A stretch of DNA of 64,000 nucleotides from CAYRNY01 sp964425755 (GCA_964425755.1 CAYRNY010000013.1:100021-164020); one strand, 5' to 3'. Counted from the stretch's first letter, positions 1 to 9,239 are shown. The notes: generated from the sequence alone by a model not told the origin. Program-made: numbers and translations.

Positions 1-90
1 CTTGGCAACCAGACGGCCTTGCAGATCGAAGACCAGTCCGCGCACACTTTGCGTCCCGTTGTCGATGGCCAGGATTAGTGGTTCGGACAC
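1..90 (-). CDS. FGGY-family carbohydrate kinase, N-terminal fragment (runs off the window)
   Basis: The first 30 codons of a minus-strand gene are visible, starting with GTG at 90. The reading begins V-S-E-P-L-I-L-A and continues into [10 protein letters not shown], the phosphate-1 (ATP-binding) signature at the N-terminus of FGGY sugar kinases (xylulo-, rhamnulo-, fuculo-, glycerol kinases), with D10 and T13 in the phosphate loop. The sugar-binding part lies outside the window, so the substrate cannot be named. A fuculokinase or rhamnulokinase role would fit the deoxysugar genes 18 kb away, but that is only suggestive. Confidence 0.75.
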   Translation of the reverse strand, partial: MSEPLILAIDNGTQSVRGLVFDLQGRLVAK

Positions 91-318
91 GGTGTTAAGC
101 TCGTTTCACTGAAACTGTACGGGCGCCTGGTTGGCCTTCGCCGGGCAAGCGCCACGCCCGGCGATCGCGGATATGTATTGTACAGATGAGCCGCGCATAG
201 GAGAAGTTCTGTTTTGTGGAAGGTGCATGTCGCTCCCATTCGCGCTGTGAACGGAATTGCGGCATGCACCCTGCATGAGAGACGCAATCTGGCCGGGGAA
301 ATAACCGATGCTCACCGT

Positions 319-3189
319 CTATTCCGCGTGTTCTGGGTGTGGTTGTTTCAGGCGGACGGCGCAGACCTTGTATTCCGGAATCTTGGCGACAGGGTCGAGC
401 GCGAAGTCCTGCGTTAGCATGTTGGCCGGGGCCTCGCGCCAGTGGAAGGCCAGGAACACCGTTCCAGGTGGCACGCCCTCGCTGATCTGCACGCGCGAGT
501 CCACATGCCCGCGCCGGCTTTCGATCACGACCGGCATGCCGTCTTCCAGGTTTGCGGCGGCAGCATCCGCCGGGTTGATCTCAACATACCCACCCGGATC
601 GCGCCAGTCCAGCGGTTCGCTGCGGCGCGTCATGGTGCCGGAATGGTAGTGGTATAGCACGCGCCCGGTGCTCAAGATCAGCGGGTACTCGTCGTCAGGC
701 AGTTCGGCGGGATCGCGAGCCGTAACCGGGTTGAACAGGCCGCGCCCGCGCGAGAAGCGCTCGGTATGCAAGATCGGCGTGCCGGGGTGGTCGGGCGCGG
801 GGCACGGCCACTTTAGTCCCGCGCCGGTCAGCCGGTCGTAGCGCATGCCCCCGTAGATCGGCGTTACGGCGGCCAGCTCGTCGAAAATGGCGGCTGCGGT
901 GTCGTAGCGCCAGTATGTCTGCGCGCGGGGACGGCCCATGCTCTCGTCAAAGCGGGCGGCCAGTGCGGCGGTGATCTGCCAGTCAGGGCGTGACGTCCCC
1001 GGCGCGTCGAGCACGGGATAAAGGCGCTGCACGCGGCGTTCGGTGTTGGTGAACGTCCCGTCTTTTTCCAGCGAGGCAGCGGCGGGCAAGATCACATGTG
1101 CCAGTTGGGCCGTTTCGCTGGGGAAGATATCCTGGACCACGAGCAAATCCAGCCCGCGCAATGCCTGCTCGACGTGCGAGGTGTTCGGATCGCTCATCAT
1201 CGGGTTCTCGCCCATGACGTAGAACGCGCGCACTTTGCCCTCTGCGGCGGCGCGTGTCCCTTCCACGACGGTCAGGCCCACCTCTCCGGGCAGCCGGTCG
1301 ACGGACCAGGCTTGCGCCAACTGCGCTCGTTTTTCCGCGTCGGTGACGGCCTGGTAGCCCGGAAAGACGTTGACCAGGCAGCCCACGTCGCACGCGCCCT
1401 GCACGTTCGACTGGCCGCGCAGCGGATTGACGCCGGTGGACGGTTTGCCGATCTGCCCGGTCAGCATGGCGAGGTTCGCCAGCGTCATCACCATGTCGGT
1501 GCCGTTGCTGCGCTGGGTGATGCCCATCGCGTAGAGGATGGTGCTGTGGCCGCGCTCGCCGGTTTCGGGGGCTGCATCGTCATAGATCGAGGTGCCAGCG
1601 GCGCGCTCGCCCAATGCGTAGATGCGCGCGGCAGCTTCGATCTGTTCGACGGGCACGCCGGATACCAGCGCGGCGCGTTCAGGCGGGTATTCTTCGAGCA
1701 CCGCCTGGAACGCGTCGTAACCTTCCGTGCGTTCGGCGATGAACGTTTCGTCGGCCCATCCTTCACGGATGATGGTGTGCATGATCGCCAGGAACACGTA
1801 AATGTCGGTCCCCGGCTTGATCTGCAGGAACAGCGTCGCGTGTTCCACCAGCGGAATCCGCCGCGGATCGACGATGATAACATGCGCGCCCCGGCGTGCG
1901 GCCCGCACGACTTCATAACCGATGACCGGGTGCGACTCAGCCGTATTTGAACCGGTGATGAACACGCAATCCGCGTCGCGAATCTCGCGGATCGAGTTGG
2001 TCATTGCGCCACTTCCGAAGGCCTGCACGAGGCCTGCAACGGTTGAGCTGTGTCAAAGTCGGGCGCAGTGATCGACGTTGTTCGTGCCGATCCCTGCGCG
2101 CATGAATTTCTGGAACAGGTAATTTTCCTCGTTGGTACAGCGGGCCGAGGAAAGCCCCATCACCGCGTCGGGACCGTGCTGCTGCACGACGCCCGCCAGC
2201 CGTTCCGCCGTCACGCTGAGCGCGGTGTCCCAATCGACCGGGATGAAGCGGTCTTCGAGCGTCGTGTCGTCGTCCTCAAGCGGGGACCGGTCGGGCAGTT
2301 GCCAGGGTTCGTCGGTCAGGCCGAGTTCGTAGGCCAGGTCGCGGCGGATCATCGGGCTGGTCAGCCGGTCAGGGTGCGCGGCGAAGTCCCAGCCATAGCG
2401 TCCCTTGGAGCACAGAAACTCGCCGTTAACCGGCGCTTCGGGCGTCGATTGCGCGTACAGGATGTCGCCATCGCGCAGCGCGTACTCGATCTCGCAGCCC
2501 ACGCCGCAGTAGCCGCAGATCGTCTTGACGCGGTCGAGTTCCCATTCGCGTCCTTTGTGCATGCGCGAAACGGGCATCAGGGCTGCGGTGGGGCATACCT
2601 GCACGCAGCTTCCGCAGAAGACACAGGTCGAGTCGATCATTGGTCCATCGAACGGGGTGGCGACGTGGCTTTCGAACCCGCGCCCGACGATCTCGATCGC
2701 GTTTGCGCCGATGACCTCTTCACAAACGCGCGTGCAGCGCCCGCACAAAATGCAATATTGGTGGTCGCGAATGAAGAACGGGTTATCGTCCTGGTACAGC
2801 GACCGCGCGATCTGTTTTTCGTAACTGGTCTCTGAAACACCGTATTCGTAAGCGTATTTTTGCAGCAGGCACGCGCCCGACTTGTCGCACACCACGCAGT
2901 CCAGCGGGTGATCGGACACGAACAGGTCGATCACATCGCGGCGCAGCGCGGTGAGCTGCTCGCTTTGGGTGCGGATGGCCATGCCATCCTCACAGGCCAG
3001 CCCGCAGCCTGGCACCGGATCGGCTCGCCCTTCCACTTCGACCAGACACAACCGGCATCCGCCCGATACACTCAGTTCGGGATGGTAGCATAGATGGGGA
3101 ATGTCGATGCCGTTGGCAAGTGCTGCCTCCAGCACATTCATCCCCGGTTGGGCGTATACCGTCCGCCCGTCAAAAGTCAGTTCAAGCAT
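319..3189 (-). CDS. fdhA: Formate dehydrogenase catalytic subunit, probable selenoprotein (UGA = Sec at residue 379)
   Basis: NAD-linked Mo/W-bis-MGD formate dehydrogenase, 956 residues if the in-frame TGA at 2055-2053 is decoded. Order: [2Fe-2S] ferredoxin domain (C34, C45, C48, C62); NuoG-like His-Cys site (H94, C98, C101, C107); two [4Fe-4S] motifs (C146/149/152/156 and C189/192/195/199); the FdhF-type cluster (C225, C228, C232, C260); then the molybdopterin domains and a C-terminal dinucleotide-binding domain. Around the TGA the frame reads N-N-V-D-H-C-A-R-L-(TGA)-H-S-S-T-V-A-G-L, and formate dehydrogenases carry the Mo-ligand Cys or Sec exactly there. Frame and homology continue unbroken to 319. 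ATG at 3189 has a GAGGAG site. It is last in an operon with NuoF- and NuoE-like subunits. A gene caller would split it at 2053/2028. A chance nonsense mutation is the alternative, but at this one codon it is unlikely. Confidence 0.9.
2015..2055 (-). promoter_or_regulatory. Selenocysteine codon with SECIS-like hairpin just downstream
   Basis: The mRNA reads UGA (2055-2053), then within 40 nt a segment that can fold in two ways: UGCA/UGCA (2038-2035 with 2027-2024) around a loop beginning GG, or GGCCU/AGGCC (2034-2030 with 2024-2020) around loop CGUGC. Bacterial SECIS elements sit inside the coding region just after the UGA. As I recall the E. coli fdhF element, the run UUGCAGG occurs at the same distance from its UGA. 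Part of that identity is forced by the conserved Val-Ala-Gly codons, so the hairpin alone is weak evidence; the position of the UGA is the strong part. Confidence 0.55.
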
Positions 3190-3246
3190 GTATCGCTCCT
3201 CAATCAGTCTCCATCAGATCCAGGCCCGGTCTATCACCGATCTGGC

Positions 3247-4983
3247 CTAATCAGTACCGGCCTCTGCCACGTGATCCGCTTGCACCAACGCTTCGTATTC
3301 GTGCCGGAAATATTCAAGCGTGCTGACGACAGGATTCGGGGCCGACTGTCCCAGCCCGCACAGGCTGGTTCTCTGGACGAAGGTGCAGAGTCTTTCCAGC
3401 TTCTCCAGATCCTCCAGCGCGCCTTGCCCACCGATCACCTTATCCAACAGGGCGCGAATCTGGACCGTGCCAACCCGGCAGGGCAAACACTTGCCACAGC
3501 TTTCATCCACGCAAAAATCGATGAAGAAGCGCGCGAAATCCGGCATGCGAGTCGTGTCGTCAATGATCACCAGGCCGCCAGAGCCCATAATCGACCCCAA
3601 AGCTTTCAGGCTCTCGTAATCGACCGGCGCGTCCAGGTACTCGCTTGGGATGCACCCACCACTCGGCCCGCCGGTTTGGGCCGCCTTAAACTCGCGGTCA
3701 CCTGGTATCCCGCCGCCGATCTCGTAGACAATTTCGCGCAAGGTGATCCCCATTGGGACTTCGATCAGCCCCGTGTTGCGGAGCTGCCCGGCCAACGCAA
3801 AAACTTTCGTCCCCTTGCTTTTCTCGGTTCCGATCGAGGCAAACCACGCCGCGCCCTTATTGATGATCGAGGGGATATTGCCCATTGTCTCGACATTGTT
3901 AATCACGGTTGGTGCGCCCCACAGCCCGGACGTCGAAGGGTAGGGCGGGCGCATGCGCGGCAATCCCCGCTTGCCCTCAACCGAGTGGATCAGCGCCGTC
4001 TCTTCACCACAGACAAAAGCCCCCGCGCCAATGCGCACATCCGCATCGAAGCTGAAATCGGTACCCAGCACCGATTTGCCCAAGATGCCGCGCCGCCGCG
4101 CCGCGCGAATCGCGCGCTGGATACGCTTGATGGCGACGGGATACTCGCCACGGATATAGAGGTAGCCGGAGGTTGCGCCCACCGCGTACGCGCAGATGAT
4201 CATCCCCTCCAGCACCCGGTGGGGGTCGTCTTCCATCACCGTACGATCCATATACGCGCCGGGATCGCCCTCGTCCCCGTTGACGATCACATATTTTTCG
4301 GGCGCATCTTCGCGCAGCGTGAATTTCCACTTCAAGCCGGTGGGGAACCCAGCCCCGCCGCGCCCGCGCAGCCCGCTCTGCAATATCTCTTCGCACACCT
4401 GCGCCGGGGTCATCTCGCTGAGGACTTTAGCCAGTGCTTGATAGCCGCCGTGCGCCAGATAATCTTCCAGCTTCTCAGGATCGATACGCCCGGTTTCGTT
4501 CAACACAACCTTGACTTGCTTGGTGAAGAAGGGCAGGTCGACCGGGATAATGTGCTGATCGGGTCCTTTTTTCTGCTTGGCCCGGCGCAGACTGGCCCGG
4601 TAGTGCATGAAATCGTGGGGCGAGCCACCAACATCTGTATCGTCGGGGTCCTCGGTATCCTCGCCCTGCAACGGCACATACTGCGCCACGATTTGCTGGG
4701 CGACCTCGGGCGTGACATCCCCATAGAGCACGGGCGTTTCGTCTTTTGTCTCAACCCGGACCAGCGGCCCGCGGCTGCAGAGTCCCATGCAGCCGGTGGT
4801 GACTACCTCGACTTCATGTTCGTCGCATTGACAGGCGGCCACGCTCTGTTCTAGCGCTTGATGTGTCAGCCCCGCCCCGGCGGAAAGGCACGCGGTGCTG
4901 GTACAGCAGAAAATGCGTTGATGATACTGGGCCTGTCTGTCGCGCTCCTCTTGTGCAAGCTGCTCCAGAAGTTGGTTATCCAT
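3247..4983 (-). CDS. fdhB: NuoF-like NADH/FMN-binding beta subunit of the formate dehydrogenase
   Basis: 578 residues. The N-terminus is a thioredoxin-like [2Fe-2S] domain (C27, C32, C65, C69), followed by the complex I 51-kDa fold: FMN/NADH-binding [10 protein letters not shown] at 207-216, an SLBB region, and a C-terminal [4Fe-4S] site (C496, C499, C502, C542). It should pass electrons between the iron-sulfur chain of FdhA and NAD+. Unlike HydB/HndC-type proteins it ends soon after the last cluster and has no C-terminal ferredoxin domain. It overlaps the NuoE-like gene upstream by 8 nt and is followed by fdhA after 57 nt, so the three genes form an FdhABC-type soluble complex. Confident in family; the symbol is by analogy. 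Confidence 0.88.
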   Translation of the reverse strand: MDNQLLEQLAQEERDRQAQYHQRIFCCTSTACLSAGAGLTHQALEQSVAACQCDEHEVEVVTTGCMGLCSRGPLVRVETKDETPVLYGDVTPEVAQQIVAQYVPLQGEDTEDPDDTDVGGSPHDFMHYRASLRRAKQKKGPDQHIIPVDLPFFTKQVKVVLNETGRIDPEKLEDYLAHGGYQALAKVLSEMTPAQVCEEILQSGLRGRGGAGFPTGLKWKFTLREDAPEKYVIVNGDEGDPGAYMDRTVMEDDPHRVLEGMIICAYAVGATSGYLYIRGEYPVAIKRIQRAIRAARRRGILGKSVLGTDFSFDADVRIGAGAFVCGEETALIHSVEGKRGLPRMRPPYPSTSGLWGAPTVINNVETMGNIPSIINKGAAWFASIGTEKSKGTKVFALAGQLRNTGLIEVPMGITLREIVYEIGGGIPGDREFKAAQTGGPSGGCIPSEYLDAPVDYESLKALGSIMGSGGLVIIDDTTRMPDFARFFIDFCVDESCGKCLPCRVGTVQIRALLDKVIGGQGALEDLEKLERLCTFVQRTSLCGLGQSAPNPVVSTLEYFRHEYEALVQADHVAEAGTD

Positions 4984-5506
4984 GCTGCCCCCCGTATTTT
5001 TCCTTGGAAGAAGCGACTATCTCTTTGACGCGCGCGGTAATACCTTCCGGGGTTTCTTTGCCGCGCACCGTGCCATCCAGAACAACCACCGGGGCTAGGC
5101 CACAGCTTCCGAGGCAGCGTGCCATCGTCAGGCTGAACAGGCCATCGGACGTTGTCCCTCCTTCCGCGACATTGAACTCTTCAGCGAGCGCCTGGGCGAT
5201 GCGTTCGGCCCCTTTCACATAGCACGCTGTCCCGGCGCAGACGATGCAGTTATGCTCGCCCAGCGGCTCGAAGGTGAACATATGGTAGAACGTCGCCACG
5301 CCATACACGCGGACAAACGGCACGTTTAGCTGTTCGGAGACATAATGCAACAGTTCTTCAGACAGGTAACCAAATGTTTCTTGGGCTGTGTTGAGGACTT
5401 CCAAAAGCGCGTCTTTTTCATAGTTGTAGCGTTTCATGGTGCGTTCAATCGCTTTGTAGCGATTGTCACCGCCGGGAAAATGTGCCAATTTTTGTTGTCT
5501 GGACAT
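4976..5506 (-). CDS. fdhC: NuoE-like [2Fe-2S] gamma subunit of the formate dehydrogenase
   Basis: 176 residues, the usual length of NuoE/HoxE/FdsG proteins. A helical N-terminal part (about 20-75) precedes a thioredoxin-like [2Fe-2S] domain with ligands C90, C95, C131 and C135 (the last two in C-L-G-S-C). It is first in the minus-strand fdh operon and partners the NuoF-like subunit. ATG at 5506 is preceded by a purine-rich AAAGAG stretch. The symbol is by position only. Confidence 0.85.
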   Translation of the reverse strand: MSRQQKLAHFPGGDNRYKAIERTMKRYNYEKDALLEVLNTAQETFGYLSEELLHYVSEQLNVPFVRVYGVATFYHMFTFEPLGEHNCIVCAGTACYVKGAERIAQALAEEFNVAEGGTTSDGLFSLTMARCLGSCGLAPVVVLDGTVRGKETPEGITARVKEIVASSKEKYGGQHG

Positions 5507-5651
5507 CTCACTATCTCTTTAAAGGCTATGCATTCAATAGTATCGTGTGCATCGCCACTCGCGATGCCACCTATCAAGAATCTCCTTCCTGCTGGATACG
5601 TTAGCAAGCGGTGTGCGCCCTAAAAAAAACGCACGGCTTACGTCACCCGTT

Positions 5652-5681
5652 ATTATAGTCCTAAATCCAATTGCCGTCACA
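5652..5681 (-). promoter_or_regulatory. Candidate sigma-70 promoter of the fdh operon
   Basis: On the minus strand a perfect TATAAT (-10, at 5657-5652) lies 18 bases after TGTGAC (5681-5676). It is about 145 bases upstream of the NuoE-like start and is the best -10 in the divergent region. No operator was identified, so formate or redox control cannot be read from the sequence. Confidence 0.45.
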
Positions 5682-5727
5682 CAAGGCTGGTGCCACAGAA
5701 ACAGCCCGCGATATGCACGCGAAATGC

Positions 5728-5756
5728 TTGACAATCCGCGCCAACGTTGCTACTGT
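5728..5756 (+). promoter_or_regulatory. Candidate sigma-70 promoter of the trp operon
   Basis: A perfect -35 TTGACA (5728-5733) is followed after 17 bases by TACTGT (5751-5756). The predicted start near 5763 lies just before the T-box leader, giving a leader of about 415 nt before trpD. The -10 is weak, so the position is tentative. Confidence 0.45.
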
Positions 5757-6029
5757 ATGGAGCATATAACGCGATATTCAAAAGGCGTTGATCTGGAAGA
5801 GTACACACCGTGGCGGTGTGCAGAGAGTCGCCGGGTGCTGCAAAGGCGATACATGCGCCGGTGTGGAATGGCCCAGGGAGCCGCCGGTCGAAAGCGCGAC
5901 CAAACGCGCGAGTAGCCCGTGCCGGAGACACCACCGTTACCAGGGTGACGGGTATCGAAACGGTTATGCACGGTCGCTGCGTGTGAGCTTTTTCTGTACC
6001 TCAAATGAGTGAAGCTGGCTTGCCTGACC

Positions 6030-6057
6030 AATCCAGGGGCGTCACCCCTGGATTTTT
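6030..6057 (+). other. Perfect 10-bp hairpin plus T-rich tract within the T-box leader
   Basis: Positions 6030-6039 pair perfectly with 6045-6054 around a CGTCA loop, and TTTTTGTTTT follows. Its place, between Stem I and the antiterminator, is that of T-box Stem III, yet it also looks like a complete intrinsic terminator. If it terminates, the leader would have two stops in series. Confidence 0.55.
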
Positions 6058-6110
6058 GTTTTCCGGTGCCTGGTTTGGGCAGGACGGCTTAACCAAGGTG
6101 GCACCACGGG

Positions 6111-6151
6111 AATCTCTCCTCTCGTCCTTGACCGGCGGGGAGAGATTTTTT
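6111..6151 (+). terminator. T-box-regulated intrinsic terminator
   Basis: AATCTCTCC (6111-6119) pairs with GGAGAGATT (6139-6147), and the strand continues with a run of T to 6151. It lies immediately 3' of the T-box sequence and 26 nt before the trpD start, as expected of the terminator that competes with the antiterminator. Confidence 0.85.
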
Positions 6152-6177
6152 GTTCTGGTTAAGGAGCACACAGCATC

Positions 6178-7227
6178 ATGACAGCACAAATCGACATCCA
6201 ACGCGCGATTGACATCATCAGCCGCTACGGCCAGCTTCGCCCGGAAGAAGCCGAGTCCGTGATGAACCAGATCATGCGTGGCGAGGCTTCAGAAGCGCAG
6301 GTCGGCGCGTACCTGATGGGGCTGCGCATGAAGGGCGAGACGCAGGCCGAGATCCTCGGCAGCGCGCGCGCCATGCGGGCCAACGCGATCCGCGTGCCGA
6401 CGCGCGCCAACGGCGATCTGCTGGACACCTGCGGGACCGGTGGCGACAAGTCCGGCACGTTCAACATCAGCACGACGGTGGCGTTTGTCGCGGCGGGGGC
6501 GGGCGTGCGCATCGCCAAGCACGGCAATCGCGCCTCGACCAGCAAGTGCGGCAGCGCGGACGTGCTGGCGGAGTTGGGCGTCAACCTGGACCTGACGCCG
6601 GAACAGGTCGGGCGCTGCATTGACGAGATCGGGATCGGGTTTATGTACGCGCCGAAGCTGCATCCCGCGATGAAGCACGCGATTGGCCCGCGCCGGCAAC
6701 TGAAGGTGCGCACGATCTTTAACATCCTCGGCCCGCTGACCAACCCGGCGGGCGCGCGGCGGCAGTTGATGGGCGTCTTCGCGCCGGACCTGACCGACTA
6801 CATCGCGAACGTGCTGGGTGACCTGGGCGCGGAGTCCGCGATCGTGGTGTGCGGTTACGGCAACGTGGACGAACTCACGACCACCGGCCCGAACCAGGTC
6901 AGTCATTACCATAACGGCGAGGTACGTACTTACGTGCTCGACCCGCTTGATCTCGACCTGGAACCGGCGCATATCTGGGACCTGTTGGGCGGTGACGTAC
7001 AGGAGAACGCGCGCATCCTGCGCGGTATTCTCAGCGGCGAGATCAACAGCGCCAAGCGTGACGTTGTGTTACTGAACGCGGCGGCTGCGCTGCTGGCAGC
7101 GGAGATGGTCAGTGATTATGCCGAGGGCATCGCGCTGGCACGTGACGTGATCAACAGCGGCAAAGCGCTTGAAAAACTCGACGCGTTGATCGCGTATTCG
7201 CAGGAGTTGGCGGCTGATGGCGCGTAA
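6178..7227 (+). CDS. trpD: Anthranilate phosphoribosyltransferase
   Basis: 349 residues, normal length. It transfers phosphoribosyl from PRPP to anthranilate, the second step of tryptophan synthesis. Diagnostic motifs are C-G-T-G-G-D-K-S-G-T-F-N at about 85-96 (PRPP pyrophosphate loop) and K-H-G-N-R-A-S-T-S at 114-122 (anthranilate site). ATG at 6178 follows AAGGAG with suitable spacing. It is first in the T-box-controlled operon and overlaps trpC by 11 nt. Anthranilate synthase (trpE/trpG) is not in the window. Confidence 0.97.
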   Translation: MTAQIDIQRAIDIISRYGQLRPEEAESVMNQIMRGEASEAQVGAYLMGLRMKGETQAEILGSARAMRANAIRVPTRANGDLLDTCGTGGDKSGTFNISTTVAFVAAGAGVRIAKHGNRASTSKCGSADVLAELGVNLDLTPEQVGRCIDEIGIGFMYAPKLHPAMKHAIGPRRQLKVRTIFNILGPLTNPAGARRQLMGVFAPDLTDYIANVLGDLGAESAIVVCGYGNVDELTTTGPNQVSHYHNGEVRTYVLDPLDLDLEPAHIWDLLGGDVQENARILRGILSGEINSAKRDVVLLNAAAALLAAEMVSDYAEGIALARDVINSGKALEKLDALIAYSQELAADGA

Positions 7228-8038
7228 GTTTGTGCGCACGCAGACCGTGCTGGACCGGATTCTCGACGCCAAGGTCCGCGAAGTCGCCGCGCACAAGGCG
7301 CACGTGTCGCTGGCGGAGATGCGCGCGCAGGCCGAGGGGGCGTTCCCGTGTCGCGACATGATTACGGCGCTGCGACGGGACACGGTCGCGTTGATCGCGG
7401 AAGTCAAGCATGCCTCACCTTCGCGGGGCGTGCTGGTCGACCCGTTCGATCCGGTGGCGCTGGGCAAGACCTATGCCGAACACGGCGCGGCGGCAGTCTC
7501 TGTGCTGACGGATGCGCCGTTCTTCCAGGGGGCGCTGGAACACCTCACTGCGGTGCGTGAAGCGGTAGACGTGCCGGTGCTGCGCAAAGACTTTGTGATC
7601 GACCCGTACCAGGTGTACGAGGGACGCGCAGCAGGTGCGGACGCGATCCTGCTGATCGTCGCGGCGCTGGACGACGCGCAGCTTGCCGATCTGCACGCGC
7701 TGGCGAACGCGCTCGGCATGGCGGCGCTGGTGGAGGTGCATCAGGCGCGCGAACTCGAACGCGCGCTGGCGCTCGATCCGCTGTTGGTGGGCATCAATAA
7801 CCGCGACCTGCACACGTTTGATGTCAGCCTTGAGACGGCGGCTCGCCTGGCGCGGCAGGTCCCTGCCGGTGTGACGTTGGTCGCGGAAAGCGGTATTTTC
7901 AACGCGGCGGACGTGCAGCGTATGGGGCAGATCGGCGCGCATGCGGTGCTTGTCGGCGAGGCATTGGTCACCGCGCCGGACGTGGCCGCCAAAGTGCGCG
8001 AACTTGCCGGGCAGAGACGACGCGAGGTGCAGGCATGA
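7217..8038 (+). CDS. trpC: Indole-3-glycerol phosphate synthase
   Basis: 273 residues, a TIM-barrel enzyme closing the ring of CdRP to indole-3-glycerol phosphate. A-E-V-K-H-A-S-P-S-R-G holds the conserved catalytic Lys and the phosphate-site Ser. L-R-K-D-F-V-I-D-P-Y-Q follows at about 120-130, and the late V-A-E-S-G-I-F segment is the C-terminal phosphate loop. It overlaps trpD by 11 nt and trpF by 4 nt, implying translational coupling. Confidence 0.96.
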   Translation: MARKFVRTQTVLDRILDAKVREVAAHKAHVSLAEMRAQAEGAFPCRDMITALRRDTVALIAEVKHASPSRGVLVDPFDPVALGKTYAEHGAAAVSVLTDAPFFQGALEHLTAVREAVDVPVLRKDFVIDPYQVYEGRAAGADAILLIVAALDDAQLADLHALANALGMAALVEVHQARELERALALDPLLVGINNRDLHTFDVSLETAARLARQVPAGVTLVAESGIFNAADVQRMGQIGAHAVLVGEALVTAPDVAAKVRELAGQRRREVQA

Positions 8039-8712
8039 CAGGATACACGCGCATCAAAATCTGCGGGATCACGTCGCTGGAAAATGCGCTGATGTGCGCC
8101 CAGGCGGGCGCGGACTTGCTGGGCTTAAACTTCTACCCGCCCAGCCCGCGTTACATCGATCCGGCTGCCGCCCGTGTGCTCACGGGCGGGCTGCGTGCGG
8201 CGTTGGGCGACCGGTGCCCGGTGCTGGTGGGCGTGTTCGTTAACGCGGGTGTGGATGACTTGGCGCATGTGATGCAAGTCGCCGGGCTGGACGCGGTCCA
8301 GCTCAGCGGGGATGAACCCCTGGCGACGGTACAGGCGTTACAGGGACGCGTGATCAAGGCGCTTCGTCCGCGCCACGTGGACGACGCGCGCGCGCTGTCC
8401 GCCCAGTTTGCGCCGCACGGCGCGCTAGACGGGCGTCTGCCGTCGCTGTTGGTTGACGCGTATCACAAGGCGCTGTACGGTGGTACGGGCGAAGAAGCGA
8501 GCATCGAGGTCGCGCTAGCGGTGCGGGAGCGTGTCCCGCGCTTGATGCTGGCGGGCGGGCTGAAGCCGGCGAACGTCGCGGCACGCGTGCGTGCGATCCG
8601 GCCCTGGGGGGTGGATGTCGCCAGCGGCGTTGAGGCGGGCACACCGGGGATCAAAGACCCGGCACTGGTAAAGGCGCTGGTTGACGCGGTACGGGAGGCG
8701 GACCGCGCATGA
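8035..8712 (+). CDS. trpF: Phosphoribosylanthranilate isomerase
   Basis: 225 residues, TIM barrel. K-I-C-G-I-T near the N-terminus carries the catalytic Cys, and D-A-V-Q-L-S-G-D-E in the middle is the typical Q-L-H-G-D strand with Ser in place of His. The C-terminal M-L-A-G-G-L-K-P-A-N-V and G-V-D-V-A-S-G-V-E motifs form the phosphate site. It performs the Amadori rearrangement of PRA to CdRP. Starts inside the trpC stop (4-nt overlap) and overlaps the GNAT gene by 4 nt. Confidence 0.95.
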   Translation: MTGYTRIKICGITSLENALMCAQAGADLLGLNFYPPSPRYIDPAAARVLTGGLRAALGDRCPVLVGVFVNAGVDDLAHVMQVAGLDAVQLSGDEPLATVQALQGRVIKALRPRHVDDARALSAQFAPHGALDGRLPSLLVDAYHKALYGGTGEEASIEVALAVRERVPRLMLAGGLKPANVAARVRAIRPWGVDVASGVEAGTPGIKDPALVKALVDAVREADRA

Positions 8713-9224
8713 CGAGACGCATCGCCATCGACAATATGATCATTGCGGCCATGCATCCTGGCGACTGGCCGCAGGTCGAGGCGATCTACCGCGAGGGGAT
8801 CGCCACCGGCAACGCCACATTTGAGACCGAAACGCCAACCTGGGACGTCTGGGACGCCACGCATCTTACCGCGTGCAGGTTGGTGGCGCGCGACGGGGAA
8901 CGCGTGCTTGGCTGGGCAGCGCTCTCGCCCGTGTCGGGGCGCTGCGTTTACGGTGGCGTCGCGGAGGTCAGCGTATATGTCGCAGCGGCGGCACGCGGGC
9001 GCGGCGTGGGCAAGGCGCTGCTGCAGGCGCTGGTCGCCGCCTCGGAAGAAGCCGGTCTCTGGACGCTCCAGGCGGGCATCCTGCGCGAGAACGCCGCCAG
9101 CATCGCGCTGCACGAAAGGTGCGGGTTCCGCGTGGTGGGCGTGCGCGAGAAGTTGGGACAGTTACACGGCACGTGGCGCGATGTGGTCTTGATGGAACGT
9201 CGCAGCATGGTAGTTGGGAGATAG
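8709..9224 (+). CDS. GNAT acetyltransferase, phosphinothricin/methionine sulfoximine (PAT) type
   Basis: 171 residues. The pattern W-x-x-V-x-x-I-Y-x-x-G-I-A-T-G-N-A-T-F-E-T (about 20-42) and the acetyl-CoA loop R-G-R-G-V-G-K-A-L-L (about 96-105), with the closing A-S-I-A-L-H-E-R-C-G-F, are typical of the PAT/bar/YncA family, which N-acetylates methionine sulfoximine-like or other amino compounds. The first ATG overlaps trpF by 4 nt. A second in-frame Met at codon 10 sits closer to the usual family start. It ends 15 nt before trpB, so it is co-transcribed with trp genes although no tryptophan step needs it. Substrate unknown. Confidence 0.85.
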   Translation: MTRRIAIDNMIIAAMHPGDWPQVEAIYREGIATGNATFETETPTWDVWDATHLTACRLVARDGERVLGWAALSPVSGRCVYGGVAEVSVYVAAAARGRGVGKALLQALVAASEEAGLWTLQAGILRENAASIALHERCGFRVVGVREKLGQLHGTWRDVVLMERRSMVVGR

Positions 9225-9239
9225 GGAAACGCTAAACCG

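Larger units (their letters stand above)
5790..6151 (+). ncRNA. Tryptophan T-box riboswitch (transcriptional attenuator) controlling trpDCF-trpBA
   Basis: The leader carries the T-box landmarks in order. AGAGAG at 5822-5827 and GGTGCTG at 5834-5840 match the conserved Stem I bulge and GNUG region. GAA-TGG at 5866-5871 puts a UGG specifier codon (5869-5871, Trp) in the specifier-loop context. AAGGTGGCACCACGG at 6095-6109 is the T-box proper, followed directly by the terminator at 6111-6151. Uncharged tRNA-Trp should stabilise the antiterminator and allow readthrough into trpD (ATG at 6178, AAGGAG at 6161-6166). Specifier and downstream genes agree, which makes the assignment strong. Confidence 0.88.

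Noticed and set aside
1096..1950. Long plus-strand open frame opposite the formate dehydrogenase gene.
   Set aside because: Antisense shadow in high-GC DNA; the minus strand encodes recognisable Mo-enzyme motifs throughout.
2028..2053. Formate dehydrogenase as two separate genes or a pseudogene.
   Set aside because: Both halves are in the same frame, no sequence is lost, and the stop is TGA at the one codon where Sec is expected.
3094..4854. 586-codon plus-strand open frame opposite the NuoF-like gene.
   Set aside because: Shadow of fdhB; its translation is rich in Arg/His/Pro and has no domain, while the other strand is clearly NuoF-like.
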